NCBI RefSeq assembly: GCF_026343295.1
Contig: NZ_JAPELY010000005.1
Coordinates: 248,001 to 312,000 of the forward strand
Direction of reading: 5' to 3'
Length of the DNA: 64,000 nucleotides
From: Streptomyces sp. NBC_00083
GTDB lineage: Bacteria > Actinomycetota > Actinomycetes > Streptomycetales > Streptomycetaceae
Both the position numbers and the translations under genes were made by a program. Positions 9,084 to 16,830 of the stretch are shown here, piece after piece. The notes under the pieces were generated by a model that had not been told where the DNA came from, did no database searches, and worked only from the letters and a program-made list of their open reading frames with translations. The number at the start of each line of letters is the position of its first letter. The first letter of the stretch is position 1.

Positions 9084-10007
9084 ATGGTGAGTGAAGTGGT
9101 GGACGCGATGGCGCCCGGGGGCGACAACATGCCGTCCGACGACGGGCCGGCGGAACGCGCGCGGCCGCTCACCGGCCTCGATGCCTACCGCTCCGAGCTG
9201 ACCCGGGTCGCGGCCCACGACGAACGCGTGGTCTGCCTGGAGGCCGGGCCCGACGGCGTCGAGGGCCACCCCTTCGAGGCGGCACGCCCCGACCGGTTCT
9301 TCCGGCTCGGCACCGTCGAGGTGGCCATGGTGGGGATGGCCAAGGGCCTCGCGGTCGCCGGATTCCGGCCGTTCGTCAGCACCTTCGCGCCGCACCGGGA
9401 GACCGAGAACCTGGAGCTGACCATCGGCTACCTCTCCGCCGGCGCCACCGTGATAGCGCCGTACGAGGGCGCGCCCCTCAACTTCGCCGCGCTGCGCCGC
9501 GTTCCGGGCGTCATCCTCGCCTCCCCGTACGGAGAGGCCGAGACCCGCGCCGTGGTGCGCGTCGCCGCCCAGCTGGGGCGGCCCCACTACATCCGCATCG
9601 GCCGCGGCACCCGCCATCGATCGCTGCCCTGGGAGGGCTCGGGGCTGCCCATGGTCAACTGGGAGTCCGAGGCGCCGCCCACGCGTCCGTGTCTGGTGTC
9701 GGCGGGCGAGACCGGCACCGCGCTGGCGCTCGCCGCCCGGCGCGCGGCTCCCGCGCTCGGCCACGCGCACCTCGTCTATCTGAGCGGGGCGCCGCTCGCG
9801 GCGGCGGCGGAACGCATCGCCGCGCGGCACAGCCGGCTCGTGGTCGTCGGGGGGTACGCGCCCGACGGCGGCCTCGCGCAGGAGCTGGCCGCGCTGCTGC
9901 CGGGGTGTGAGGTCGTGGGGGTGCCGCTCGGTCGGGGCGGGCCGGTCGGCGCGGCGGAGGTACACGCCGTGCTGGAGGCCGCGGGCCTGGCGGGGCCGCG
10001 CGGCTGA
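9084..10007 (+). CDS. Transketolase C-terminal half (pyrimidine-binding and C-terminal domains)
   Basis: A 307-residue protein with only the second half of a transketolase. Residues about 30-180 match the pyrimidine-binding domain, with LGTVEVAMVGMAKGLAVAGFRP (the conserved glutamate of TPP enzymes) and a segment like the EGP/HRPV region. The C-terminal domain of about 110 residues follows. Such halves normally pair with a separate TPP-binding N-terminal subunit, as in split transketolases and DXS-like enzymes of biosynthetic clusters. No such partner is encoded in this window. It converges on the LuxR-type gene (35-base gap). The catalysed reaction is unknown. The start lacks a good RBS, so an internal ATG at 9108 or 9129 is possible. 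Confidence 0.8.
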   Translation: MVSEVVDAMAPGGDNMPSDDGPAERARPLTGLDAYRSELTRVAAHDERVVCLEAGPDGVEGHPFEAARPDRFFRLGTVEVAMVGMAKGLAVAGFRPFVSTFAPHRETENLELTIGYLSAGATVIAPYEGAPLNFAALRRVPGVILASPYGEAETRAVVRVAAQLGRPHYIRIGRGTRHRSLPWEGSGLPMVNWESEAPPTRPCLVSAGETGTALALAARRAAPALGHAHLVYLSGAPLAAAAERIAARHSRLVVVGGYAPDGGLAQELAALLPGCEVVGVPLGRGGPVGAAEVHAVLEAAGLAGPRG

Positions 10008-10042
10008 GGCTCGCGGCCGGACGGCCACGGGACGAGCGTCGG

Positions 10043-11044
10043 TCAGGAGGCGGGGCCGGGCCGTGCCGGACCGTCCTCCAATATCTCCGACTGGGCCAGG
10101 AGATAGGCGAGATGGGCGCGGCTGCGCCCCCCGAGCAGCTCCGAGGCCTTCTTGATGTGGGTGGAGACCGTACGGGTGCTGATGCCGATCCGGGTGCCGA
10201 TGACCGCGTCCGTGTGCCCCTCCACCATGAGCCGCAGCACCGTGCGCCGGGTCTCGTCGGTCATCAGGCGCGGCCGCACCTGCTCGGCGGTCATGCTGAC
10301 CGGCTCCGCGCGCGCCCAGGCGTGGTCGAAGACCTTCACCAAGTACTGCACCACCGCCGGGTGTTCGATCAGGAGCGCCGTGGTCTTGAGCTCGTGGCGC
10401 GGGTCGGGGATCAGCGCCACGCGCCGGTCGAAGACGATCAGGCGGTCGAACAGCTCGTTCAGGGTGCGCACTTCGGCGCCCTCCTGGGCGACCTGCTCGA
10501 TGTAGGCGAGCGTGGGGCCGTGCGCGCGCACGGTGTGCTGGTAGAGGGTGCGCTGCTTGACGCCGCGCCGGGACATCGCGATCTCCTGCGGCAGGGTGCG
10601 GGCGAGCGCCTCCGGGTCGCGCGAGCCCCCCGGCTGCGCGGTCAGCATCTCCGAGACGCAGTCGTCCCTGGCCTGGAGCAGCGCGGAGCTGATGACGTCG
10701 GCGCCCTGGAGCAGCCGGAGCGGGGTCGCGGACTCGCGGTGCTCCTCCCGGTAGACGTCCTCGGCGTGCGAGACCGCTTCCTGGATGGCCGCGATGGTGT
10801 GCTGCTGGACCAGGACGGCGCGCTCCATGGGGCGCACCAGCTCGCTGGTGGCGATGTCCGGCGGGATCGCCGCCCACAGGGCCGGTGTTTCAGCCAATGG
10901 CCGCAGCAGCCCCAACTCAAGGAGGCATTCGGGAATTTCACCACCAATCGGACCCTTGGCCAGCGCCTCCCGGTACCGCTCAAGCCCCCAATCGCAGGGT
11001 CGTATCACAGTGGCTTGTGGCTTGATGTCCGGGTTTCTACACAT
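10043..11044 (-). CDS. LuxR-family regulator with large N-terminal sensor region
   Basis: A 333-residue regulator. The C-terminus (about residues 270-325) is a GerE/LuxR helix-turn-helix: DETRRTVLRLMVEGHTD, then IGISTRTVSTHIKKASELLG. The long N-terminal part has no receiver or ATPase motif; it resembles the PLD-like/TrmB-like sensor region of orphan Streptomyces LuxR proteins found next to cluster genes. I chose ATG 11044 because GGGGAGG lies just upstream; a GTG at 11080 is in frame but has no RBS. It is divergently transcribed from the secreted-peptide gene over a 129-base region holding a perfect palindrome, so it probably controls that operon, perhaps in response to the peptide (inference). 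Confidence 0.82.
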   Translation of the reverse strand: MCRNPDIKPQATVIRPCDWGLERYREALAKGPIGGEIPECLLELGLLRPLAETPALWAAIPPDIATSELVRPMERAVLVQQHTIAAIQEAVSHAEDVYREEHRESATPLRLLQGADVISSALLQARDDCVSEMLTAQPGGSRDPEALARTLPQEIAMSRRGVKQRTLYQHTVRAHGPTLAYIEQVAQEGAEVRTLNELFDRLIVFDRRVALIPDPRHELKTTALLIEHPAVVQYLVKVFDHAWARAEPVSMTAEQVRPRLMTDETRRTVLRLMVEGHTDAVIGTRIGISTRTVSTHIKKASELLGGRSRAHLAYLLAQSEILEDGPARPGPAS

Positions 11045-11135
11045 GTGCCTCCCCTTCTTGTTTCTGCATTGCGCAATCACGATGCTAGCGAAAACCGGGC
11101 CGGGGGGTTTTTCTGCGGCATGCTTCGTCTGACGG

Positions 11136-11152
11136 AAGACCTGGTAGGTCTT
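11136..11152. promoter_or_regulatory. Perfect 7-3-7 palindrome, likely LuxR-type operator
   Basis: AAGACCT-GGT-AGGTCTT ends 21 bases before the ATG of the peptide gene, in the gap shared with the divergent LuxR regulator. It is too short and U-poor for a terminator. Dimeric LuxR HTH proteins commonly bind such palindromes. Its position near the peptide-gene start would suit repression or autoregulated control. Confidence 0.55.
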
Positions 11153-11173
11153 TCAGCCATAGGGGAGGCAATC

Positions 11174-11395
11174 ATGAACTTCAACCAGACGATGGTTCAG
11201 AGAATTACCGCCGGTCTCGCACTGGCCCTCGCCATTACGCTCGGCGCTCAGGTATCCGCCGGCACCGCCTTCGCCTCCACCGCACAGCACAGTGGTGGCG
11301 CAACGCCCGACGACTCCAACTGGACGGCAATTCACGCCGGCGCACCGAGCGGTGCGAGCAACGTGAACACCGAGGACGACTCCAACTGGACCTGA
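11174..11395 (+). CDS. Secreted small peptide precursor with duplicated DDSNWT motif
   Basis: A 73-residue protein with a strong RBS (aggggagg, six bases before ATG). Residues 1-10 form a short n-region, 11-29 a hydrophobic core, and TAFA-S about residue 35 is a plausible Sec signal-peptidase site. The predicted mature part of about 39 residues is Ser/Thr/Asn/Asp-rich, has no Cys, and contains DDSNWT at residues 46-51 and again as the last six residues, 68-73. I do not recognise the family. A signal peptide plus a repeated short C-terminal motif beside a divergent regulator resembles exported signalling-peptide precursors; a modified peptide is the alternative, but no RiPP-modifying enzyme is adjacent. 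The next gene starts 26 bases downstream, so this is the first gene of an operon. Confidence 0.7.
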   Translation: MNFNQTMVQRITAGLALALAITLGAQVSAGTAFASTAQHSGGATPDDSNWTAIHAGAPSGASNVNTEDDSNWT

Positions 11396-11421
11396 TCCCG
11401 CAAGGGCCGGACGGGGGCGAA

Positions 11422-12768
11422 ATGAGTACGGATCAGGAAACAGTCGGCATCATTCTCGCCGGGGGCAGGGGAGAGCGGGCCAAGCCCATCACTCTCAAGT
11501 CGGCGGACTACATTCGCAGCAAGGCCCTCATTCCCTTCGTCGGCCGCAGCCTTATCGAATGGGTACTTGAAGCCTGCCGGGAACAGGGAATCCGCCGTTT
11601 CTACATCGTGACCCACGGCCTGGAGAACCGCGATCAGATCAAGCTCCTCCTCGGCCACGGAGAACGCTACGGCGTCGAGATCAGCTACTCGCGATCGCGC
11701 TTCGACCGCTACAACGTCGGCTCCGCCGGGGCCACGCTGCACAACCTCGAACAGTGGGATCTTCAGGGACGCGCCCTGGTGCTGCCCGTCGACTCGCTCT
11801 TCGAATTCGATCTCGGTGCGATGACCGCGGCGCACGAGGACCGCGACGCCCTGGTGACGGTCGCCTCGGTGGCCCGCACCGCGCAGGAGATCGCGACCAA
11901 GTACGGCGTCATGCGGACCGGGAACGACGGCCTGGTCCAGGGCTTCGTGGAGAAGCCGCACACCGCCGAACTGCACGAGATCTTCCCCGCGACGGCCACC
12001 GACCCGCGCACCACACTGCCCACCAACGCCGGCATGTACCTGGTCGACTGTGGACGGCTGCGGCTGCTCGCCCGGGAGCCGGAGCTGTTCCGGCAGTCCC
12101 ACCAACGGCTCGACTGGGGCGGCGACCTGCTGCCCTGGCTGGTCGAGCGCGGCCACCCGGTGGCGGCGCACACCATCGGACGCCTCGGCGACCTCGGCAA
12201 CGTGCCGGACTATCTGGAGACGGTCCAGCACGTGCTCGACGGCGCGTACGAGCAGATGAACCGGCTGATGGACGCCCCCGATCCGGAGGCGCCCGGAACG
12301 CGGCGCTGGATCCATCCCAGCAGCCTGCGGACCAAGGACGACCTGACCGGCACCACCCTCGCGCAGAAGCTCGACGAGGGCACCGTGGTGATCGGCCCCG
12401 GCGTCCGTGTCGGCCGTGACGTGGAGATCGGGTACGGGGTGCGCCTCGAACACGCGGACATCGGCGACGGGGCCGAGGTCCGTGAGGGCGCCACCCTGGT
12501 CAGATCGGCCGTCGGCGAGTCCGCGGTGATCGGCGCGTACGCCGACGTCTCGGACAGCTACGTCGGCCCCATGGCCGAGGTCCACTCCGAACGCGCCCGG
12601 CCCGCCCGGCTGGAGAACCACGCCGCCATCGGCGACGGGGCCGTGCTCTGGCCCGGTCTGCGGTTCAGCGGCATCACCGTCTACCCGCGCCTGCGGGTGC
12701 CCGCGCTCACCGGGGTGCCCGCGGACACGGAACTGCGCAACTCCGACGACATTCTGCGCTGGGCGTGA
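11422..12768 (+). CDS. Sugar-phosphate nucleotidyltransferase with C-terminal beta-helix
   Basis: A 448-residue protein of the GlgC/RmlA/GlmU type. The N-terminal Rossmann-like domain opens with IILAGGRGERAKPITLK, the NTP-binding signature. It has LPVDSLFEFDL for the metal-binding Asp region and VEKPHTAEL for sugar-phosphate binding. From about residue 310 hexapeptide-like repeats (VIGPGVRVGRDVEIGYGVRL) indicate a left-handed beta-helix. The reaction should be NTP + sugar-1-phosphate to NDP-sugar, but the base and sugar cannot be read off. It is too divergent for me to call GlgC, although an ADP-glucose-like role would link it to the maltokinase downstream. It lies between the peptide gene and the NmrA-like gene. 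Confidence 0.8.
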   Translation: MSTDQETVGIILAGGRGERAKPITLKSADYIRSKALIPFVGRSLIEWVLEACREQGIRRFYIVTHGLENRDQIKLLLGHGERYGVEISYSRSRFDRYNVGSAGATLHNLEQWDLQGRALVLPVDSLFEFDLGAMTAAHEDRDALVTVASVARTAQEIATKYGVMRTGNDGLVQGFVEKPHTAELHEIFPATATDPRTTLPTNAGMYLVDCGRLRLLAREPELFRQSHQRLDWGGDLLPWLVERGHPVAAHTIGRLGDLGNVPDYLETVQHVLDGAYEQMNRLMDAPDPEAPGTRRWIHPSSLRTKDDLTGTTLAQKLDEGTVVIGPGVRVGRDVEIGYGVRLEHADIGDGAEVREGATLVRSAVGESAVIGAYADVSDSYVGPMAEVHSERARPARLENHAAIGDGAVLWPGLRFSGITVYPRLRVPALTGVPADTELRNSDDILRWA

Positions 12769-12805
12769 GCCGACGCCGGCCGCCCGGCCACGGGAGAGGA
12801 GAAGC

Positions 12806-13525
12806 ATGCACGGCCCCATTGCCCCGCACGGTCCCATCGCGGTGATCGGAGGCGCGGGCAGGACCGGCACTCTGGTGACCCGGCGGCTGCACGAACTGGG
12901 CGCCCGGGTCCGGGTGGTCAGCCGCGACCCCGAGCGGGGCGCCGCACCGCTGCCCCGCCAGGTGGAGGTGCACCGCGCGGACGTGCGGCACGCCGCCACC
13001 CTCGCGGACGCGCTGCGCGGCTGCTCCGCCATCGTCTTCGGCGTGGAGCCGGGCACCGCGGACACCGGTCCCGACTCGCCCGAGTCCACCGTCCACGACG
13101 GTGTCCGCAACGCCCTCGCGGCCGCCGCGGAGCACGGCGGACAACCTCACTTCGTGCTGATCAGCCAGATCTTCGTGACCCGGCGCGAGCACCCCATGAA
13201 CGCCTACGGCCGACTGCTCGACTGGCGGCTGCGCGGTGAGGACGCGGTACGGGAGTCAGGTCTCCCCTACACCGTGGTCCGGCCGAGCTGGCTCACCGAC
13301 GACCACTCGGTGGGCAACCGGGTCCGCCTGGAGCAGAACGACCGCGGCTACGGCTGGGTCTCGCGCGCCTCGGTGGCCGAGGCCTGCGTCCAGGCGCTGC
13401 GCGCCCCGCAGGCCGCGGGCCGCACCTTCGAGATATACAGCGAGCCCGGCACCGCCCCGGACGACTGGCCGGCCCTGTTCGGCCATCTCGCCCCCGACCG
13501 GGTGCTGGAGCACCGGGTCGCCTGA
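12806..13525 (+). CDS. NmrA-like NAD(P)-binding atypical SDR
   Basis: A 239-residue Rossmann-fold protein. The nucleotide loop is IGGAGRTGTLVTRRL near the N-terminus, followed by a YGRLLDWRLRGEDAVRESGLPYTVVRPSW block typical of NmrA/NAD-dependent epimerase-like SDRs that lack the strict YxxxK catalytic pair. Members either reduce or epimerise small substrates or only sense NAD(P). The RBS gagaggagaa precedes ATG 12806. It is in line with the nucleotidyltransferase 37 bases upstream. The substrate is unknown; a role in tailoring the nucleotide-sugar or redox sensing is speculative. Confidence 0.75.
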   Translation: MHGPIAPHGPIAVIGGAGRTGTLVTRRLHELGARVRVVSRDPERGAAPLPRQVEVHRADVRHAATLADALRGCSAIVFGVEPGTADTGPDSPESTVHDGVRNALAAAAEHGGQPHFVLISQIFVTRREHPMNAYGRLLDWRLRGEDAVRESGLPYTVVRPSWLTDDHSVGNRVRLEQNDRGYGWVSRASVAEACVQALRAPQAAGRTFEIYSEPGTAPDDWPALFGHLAPDRVLEHRVA

Positions 13526-13839
13526 CCCCCGCCGGCGCGGCCGCGCGCCGCACGATCCGTCCGACCGGCGCCTGTGGCCGGCGGCCCACCAAGACCGGGC
13601 GGCACGCCTCCCGGTCCTCGATACGACGAGGGCGGTCCCCGACCGTTCCGCCCCGTCCCCCCTGCCCACCGGCCATTCCCCCGCGCCGGCGGGCCAGGAA
13701 CCGGGGCCGGCCCGGCCCGGCGGACTCCTCCGCCGCGGCCGCCGGCGCCGGTCTCCGCACCGAGGCCGCAGAGCCCGCTCTACCTGTGACCGTGCCTCGA
13801 CGATCCCCGAATTCCCGTGGAGAGGGCTGGGTAATAGCC
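13526..13839. other. Non-coding GC-rich gap before the transposase-like gene
   Basis: About 314 bases with no supported gene. The open frames here have atypical composition (runs of Pro/Arg/Gly) and no RBS. The last 20 bases hold GGAGAGGG, which may serve the transposase-like start. No terminator with a U tract and no transposon inverted repeats were seen. Confidence 0.5.
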
Positions 13840-15027
13840 GTGGTAGCCGCCGTACCTGAGCAGAAATTGCCCGACGAGATTTCTCCGGAGATTGTCACCG
13901 AGTTCCTCAACCGGGCACTCGCCTCCATTCCGCGCGCCGATCAGCGGCGCTGGGGCGACTTGTACGTACGCGGCCTGCTCTCGGTCGACGGGAAGAAGAC
14001 AATGCGCGCACTCGCCGGAAACGGCCGGGGCAGCGTGGAGCAGAGCCTCTACCAGTTCATCAGCAAATCGCCGTGGGACGCGATGCCGGTGCGCCGGGAA
14101 CTGGCCCATCTGTTCCAGGGTCTGGCACAGCCGCGCGCATGGGTGGTGCAGCCCCTGGTGATTACCAAAGTGGGGCGCCATTCGGTGGGTGTGGAGCGCC
14201 AGTTCGTCTCGCAGTACGGACGGGTAGTCAACTGTCAACAGGCGATGGGCGTTTGGCTGGCTTCCGACCGAGTGAGCACCCCGGTCGACTGGCGCCTCGT
14301 ACTGCCGGAGTGCTGGACCGACGAGCCCGGCATGCGGGAGCGGGCCTCCATCCCCGACGGCGTGGGCGCCTGCCCGCCCGAGCAGTGCGCCATCGGCTCG
14401 GTCGCGGCCATGGCGGACGAATGGAGCCTGCACAGCCGCCCGGTCGTGATGGACCTGCGGGAGACCGACCCGTACCCCGTCTGCGCCGAGCTGACGGCAC
14501 GTCAAATTCCGTTCGTGGTGCGCGTCCACCCCGCCTCCTCGCACACCGCGCTCGACTGGGGGCCGCACCACGGTGCACCGGCCGGACTCACCGCCGCGCT
14601 GAGCCGGCACCAGATGCCCGTGGAGTGGCTCGACCACACCACCGACACCCTGCGCGCCACCTCCGTCGGCGCGACCCGGGCCCGGCTGCGCGACCGCCAA
14701 AGCCCCGCCGAGAGCCAGGATTTGCTGCTGCTCGGCGCGTGGACGACGGCCGGACGGCCGGCGCCCGACGAGTTCTGGCTCACCAACATGCCCCAGTCGC
14801 AGCTGGGCACCGTCTACCGCACCGCGATGCTCAGCCGCCGCGTCGAGCGCGACCTCGCCACCTACGGCGACCCGCTCGGCCTGCGCGACTTCGAGGGGCG
14901 GTCCTTCCGGGGCTGGCACCACCACATGACGATGGTGTCGCTCGCCCACGCCATCCGGGTGCTCACCGCCCCGCAGCCGGTACGGGCCGTCCCCGGCCGG
15001 CGGACCATGGAGGCAAGCGCCGCATGA
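13840..15027 (+). CDS. IS701-like transposase homologue, catalytic residues degraded (probably domesticated)
   Basis: About 395 residues. The N-terminal block (RRWGDLYVRGLLSVDG), the middle block KVGRHSVGVERQFVSQYG and the C-terminal FEGRSFRGWHHHMTMVSLAHA clearly align with IS701-family DDE transposases. In active members a DDT/D motif precedes the HSVGV block; here it reads VVQPLVITK, so the first catalytic Asp is gone. The YREL-type stretch with the catalytic Glu before the FEGR block reads RDLATYGDP. No terminal inverted repeats or target duplications were found. The stop overlaps the start of the maltokinase gene (ATGA), as in a settled operon gene. The start is uncertain: GTG 13840 follows GGAGAGGG at 14 bases; GTG 13786 is the farthest possible. 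Confidence 0.72.
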   Translation: MVAAVPEQKLPDEISPEIVTEFLNRALASIPRADQRRWGDLYVRGLLSVDGKKTMRALAGNGRGSVEQSLYQFISKSPWDAMPVRRELAHLFQGLAQPRAWVVQPLVITKVGRHSVGVERQFVSQYGRVVNCQQAMGVWLASDRVSTPVDWRLVLPECWTDEPGMRERASIPDGVGACPPEQCAIGSVAAMADEWSLHSRPVVMDLRETDPYPVCAELTARQIPFVVRVHPASSHTALDWGPHHGAPAGLTAALSRHQMPVEWLDHTTDTLRATSVGATRARLRDRQSPAESQDLLLLGAWTTAGRPAPDEFWLTNMPQSQLGTVYRTAMLSRRVERDLATYGDPLGLRDFEGRSFRGWHHHMTMVSLAHAIRVLTAPQPVRAVPGRRTMEASAA

Positions 15028-16481
15028 CCACTCAGCCGTCCCCTGTCATCACGGAGTTGAGCGAGAGCGAGCGGATCGCGGCGGACCTGCGCCGGCTGCT
15101 GCCCTCCTGGATCCGCACCCAGCGCTGGTACGCCGGCAAGGACCACGCCCTCGCCGAGGCCGAGCCGGTCCTCGTCGACGTGCTGTGGCCGGGCGAGCCC
15201 GCCCTCGTCCACACCGTCATCAGGACCGGCCCCGACGACTGGTACCAGCTCCTGGTCGGCGTCCGCACCGAGCTGCCCGGCCGGCTCACCGCCGCCTCGA
15301 TCGGCCACGCCACCGCGAGCGCCGGCCGGGTCCTGTACGACGCGACCGCCGACCCCGAGCTGATGGGCCGCCTCATCGAGCTCCTCGGCGCCGAACGCTC
15401 GGACGCGGCCGTGGAGTTCCACCGCATGCCCGGCGCCGACATCCCGGCCGCTCTGCCCGCCCGGCTGCTCGGCGCGGAACAGTCCAACACCTCCGTCGCC
15501 TTCGGCGACCGCATGATCCTCAAGGTGCTGCGCCACCTGGTGCACGGGCCCAGCCCCGAACTGGAGCTCCTCGAAGCCCTGCGCCGGGCCGGCAACGTGC
15601 CGAGCGCCGCACCGCTGGGCTGGCTGCGCACCGCGCCCGGCGCCCTCGACGGCGAGATCACCCTCGGCATCCTCCAGGAGTTCGTGCCCTCGCGCGGCGA
15701 CGGCTGGGCCCTCGCCGTCGCCGAGGCGCGCGCCTGCCTGACCGGCGCGTGCGACAGCGTCTCGCCGTTCGGCGGCTTCGCCGAGGAGTCCCGCGCGCTC
15801 GGCCGGGCCACCGCCGAGGTGCACGCCGCGCTCGCCGCACAGCTCGGCACCGAGACCCTCGGCTCCGGGGGCGCCGTACGGCTCGCCGACGCCCTGGGCG
15901 TACGCCTGGAGGCGGCGCTCGCCGAGGTGCCCGCCCTGCTGCCCCACGCGCGGCAGCTGCGGGCCATGTACCGCGACCTCGCCGAGGTCGCGGGCAGGGG
16001 CCTGGAGGCCCAGCGCGTCCACGGCGACCTGCACCTCGGCCAGGTGCTGCGCGGCGAGCAGGGCTGGGTGCTCATCGACTTCGAGGGCGAGCCGGGCCGC
16101 CCGCCCGAGGAGCGGCGCCACCCGCAGCCCGCGCTGCGCGACGTCGCCGCGATGCTGCGCTCCTTCGACTACGCCGCCCACCACGCGCTCGCCGAGGTGC
16201 TCGGCGCCCCGCCCGGCGAGCAGCCCGCGCGGGACCCGCGGGGCATCCGCCTGGCGCAGCGCGCATCGGCGTGGGCCGTCCACAACCGGCGCGCGTTCTG
16301 CACCGGCTACGCGGAGGCGGGCGGCGCCGACCCCCGGGTGCGTCCGGTGCTGCTGCGCGCCTTCGAGGCCGACAAGGCGGTGTACGAGGCGCTGTACGAG
16401 GCGCGCAACCGGCCCGAGTGGCTCGCCATCCCGCTGGCCGCGGTCCGCAGGCTCGCGACCTGGCAGCGCCCGGCGGGCTGA
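15024..16481 (+). CDS. pep2: Maltokinase (maltose-1-phosphate-forming kinase)
   Basis: A 485-residue kinase with the actinobacterial maltokinase pattern. The N-terminal cap opens with LLPSWIRTQRWYAGK, then comes the kinase core with VHGDLHLGQVL (catalytic HGD loop) and LIDFEGEPG (metal-binding DFE), ending in RNRPEWLAIPLAAVRRL. The enzyme phosphorylates maltose with ATP to give maltose-1-phosphate, the GlgE donor. In most relatives it lies beside or fused to treS. Here it is 12 kb from glgE and translationally coupled (ATGA) to a transposase-like gene, with no treS in the window. It could supply GlgE in trans or serve a dedicated sugar pathway of this operon. Confidence 0.88.
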   Translation: MTTQPSPVITELSESERIAADLRRLLPSWIRTQRWYAGKDHALAEAEPVLVDVLWPGEPALVHTVIRTGPDDWYQLLVGVRTELPGRLTAASIGHATASAGRVLYDATADPELMGRLIELLGAERSDAAVEFHRMPGADIPAALPARLLGAEQSNTSVAFGDRMILKVLRHLVHGPSPELELLEALRRAGNVPSAAPLGWLRTAPGALDGEITLGILQEFVPSRGDGWALAVAEARACLTGACDSVSPFGGFAEESRALGRATAEVHAALAAQLGTETLGSGGAVRLADALGVRLEAALAEVPALLPHARQLRAMYRDLAEVAGRGLEAQRVHGDLHLGQVLRGEQGWVLIDFEGEPGRPPEERRHPQPALRDVAAMLRSFDYAAHHALAEVLGAPPGEQPARDPRGIRLAQRASAWAVHNRRAFCTGYAEAGGADPRVRPVLLRAFEADKAVYEALYEARNRPEWLAIPLAAVRRLATWQRPAG

Positions 16482-16533
16482 CCACGCGACCGGTCCCGGC
16501 CACGGACGGGCACCTTGAGGACGAAGGGGAGAC

Positions 16534-16830
16534 ATGAGCACACCACACAGGAGCGGCGCGTTCGGCGGGGCGCACGGCGTCGAGGTGGCCGACCCGGCGG
16601 CGACACTCGCCGCCATCGAGGCCGCGTACACCGGCGGCGGCGTCCGCCTCGACCGCGCGGACGGCCTCACCGTCCGTCTGGAGAACGGCAGTTGGTTCAC
16701 CGTCCGGCCCTCCGGCGACGGGCCGGGGCTCCGGTTCACGGCCGGGGGGCCGGACGCGGCAAGCGTGCGACAACTGGGTGACGTGGTGCTCGCGCTGGTG
16801 CGCGGCGTCGGACTGGAGGCAGCGGCATGA
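16534..16830 (+). CDS. Free-standing phosphohexomutase domain IV-like protein
   Basis: A 98-residue protein. Residues about 37-95 (VRLDRADGLTVRLENGSWF, then TVRPSGDGPGLRF) look like the C-terminal domain of phosphoglucomutase/phosphomannomutase, where RPSGTEP forms the phosphate-binding loop. The other three mutase domains, including the catalytic serine, are absent. It may bind sugar phosphates, assist a kinase or mutase, or be a remnant kept in the operon. Its TGA overlaps the ATG of the next gene (ATGA), indicating an active operon member. The distance from the maltokinase stop is 52 bases. The assignment rests on motif similarity only. Confidence 0.68.
   Translation: MSTPHRSGAFGGAHGVEVADPAATLAAIEAAYTGGGVRLDRADGLTVRLENGSWFTVRPSGDGPGLRFTAGGPDAASVRQLGDVVLALVRGVGLEAAA

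Noticed and set aside
13574..13789. Short Pro/Arg-rich frames upstream of the transposase-like gene
   Set aside because: No RBS, low-complexity shadow translation of GC-rich DNA.
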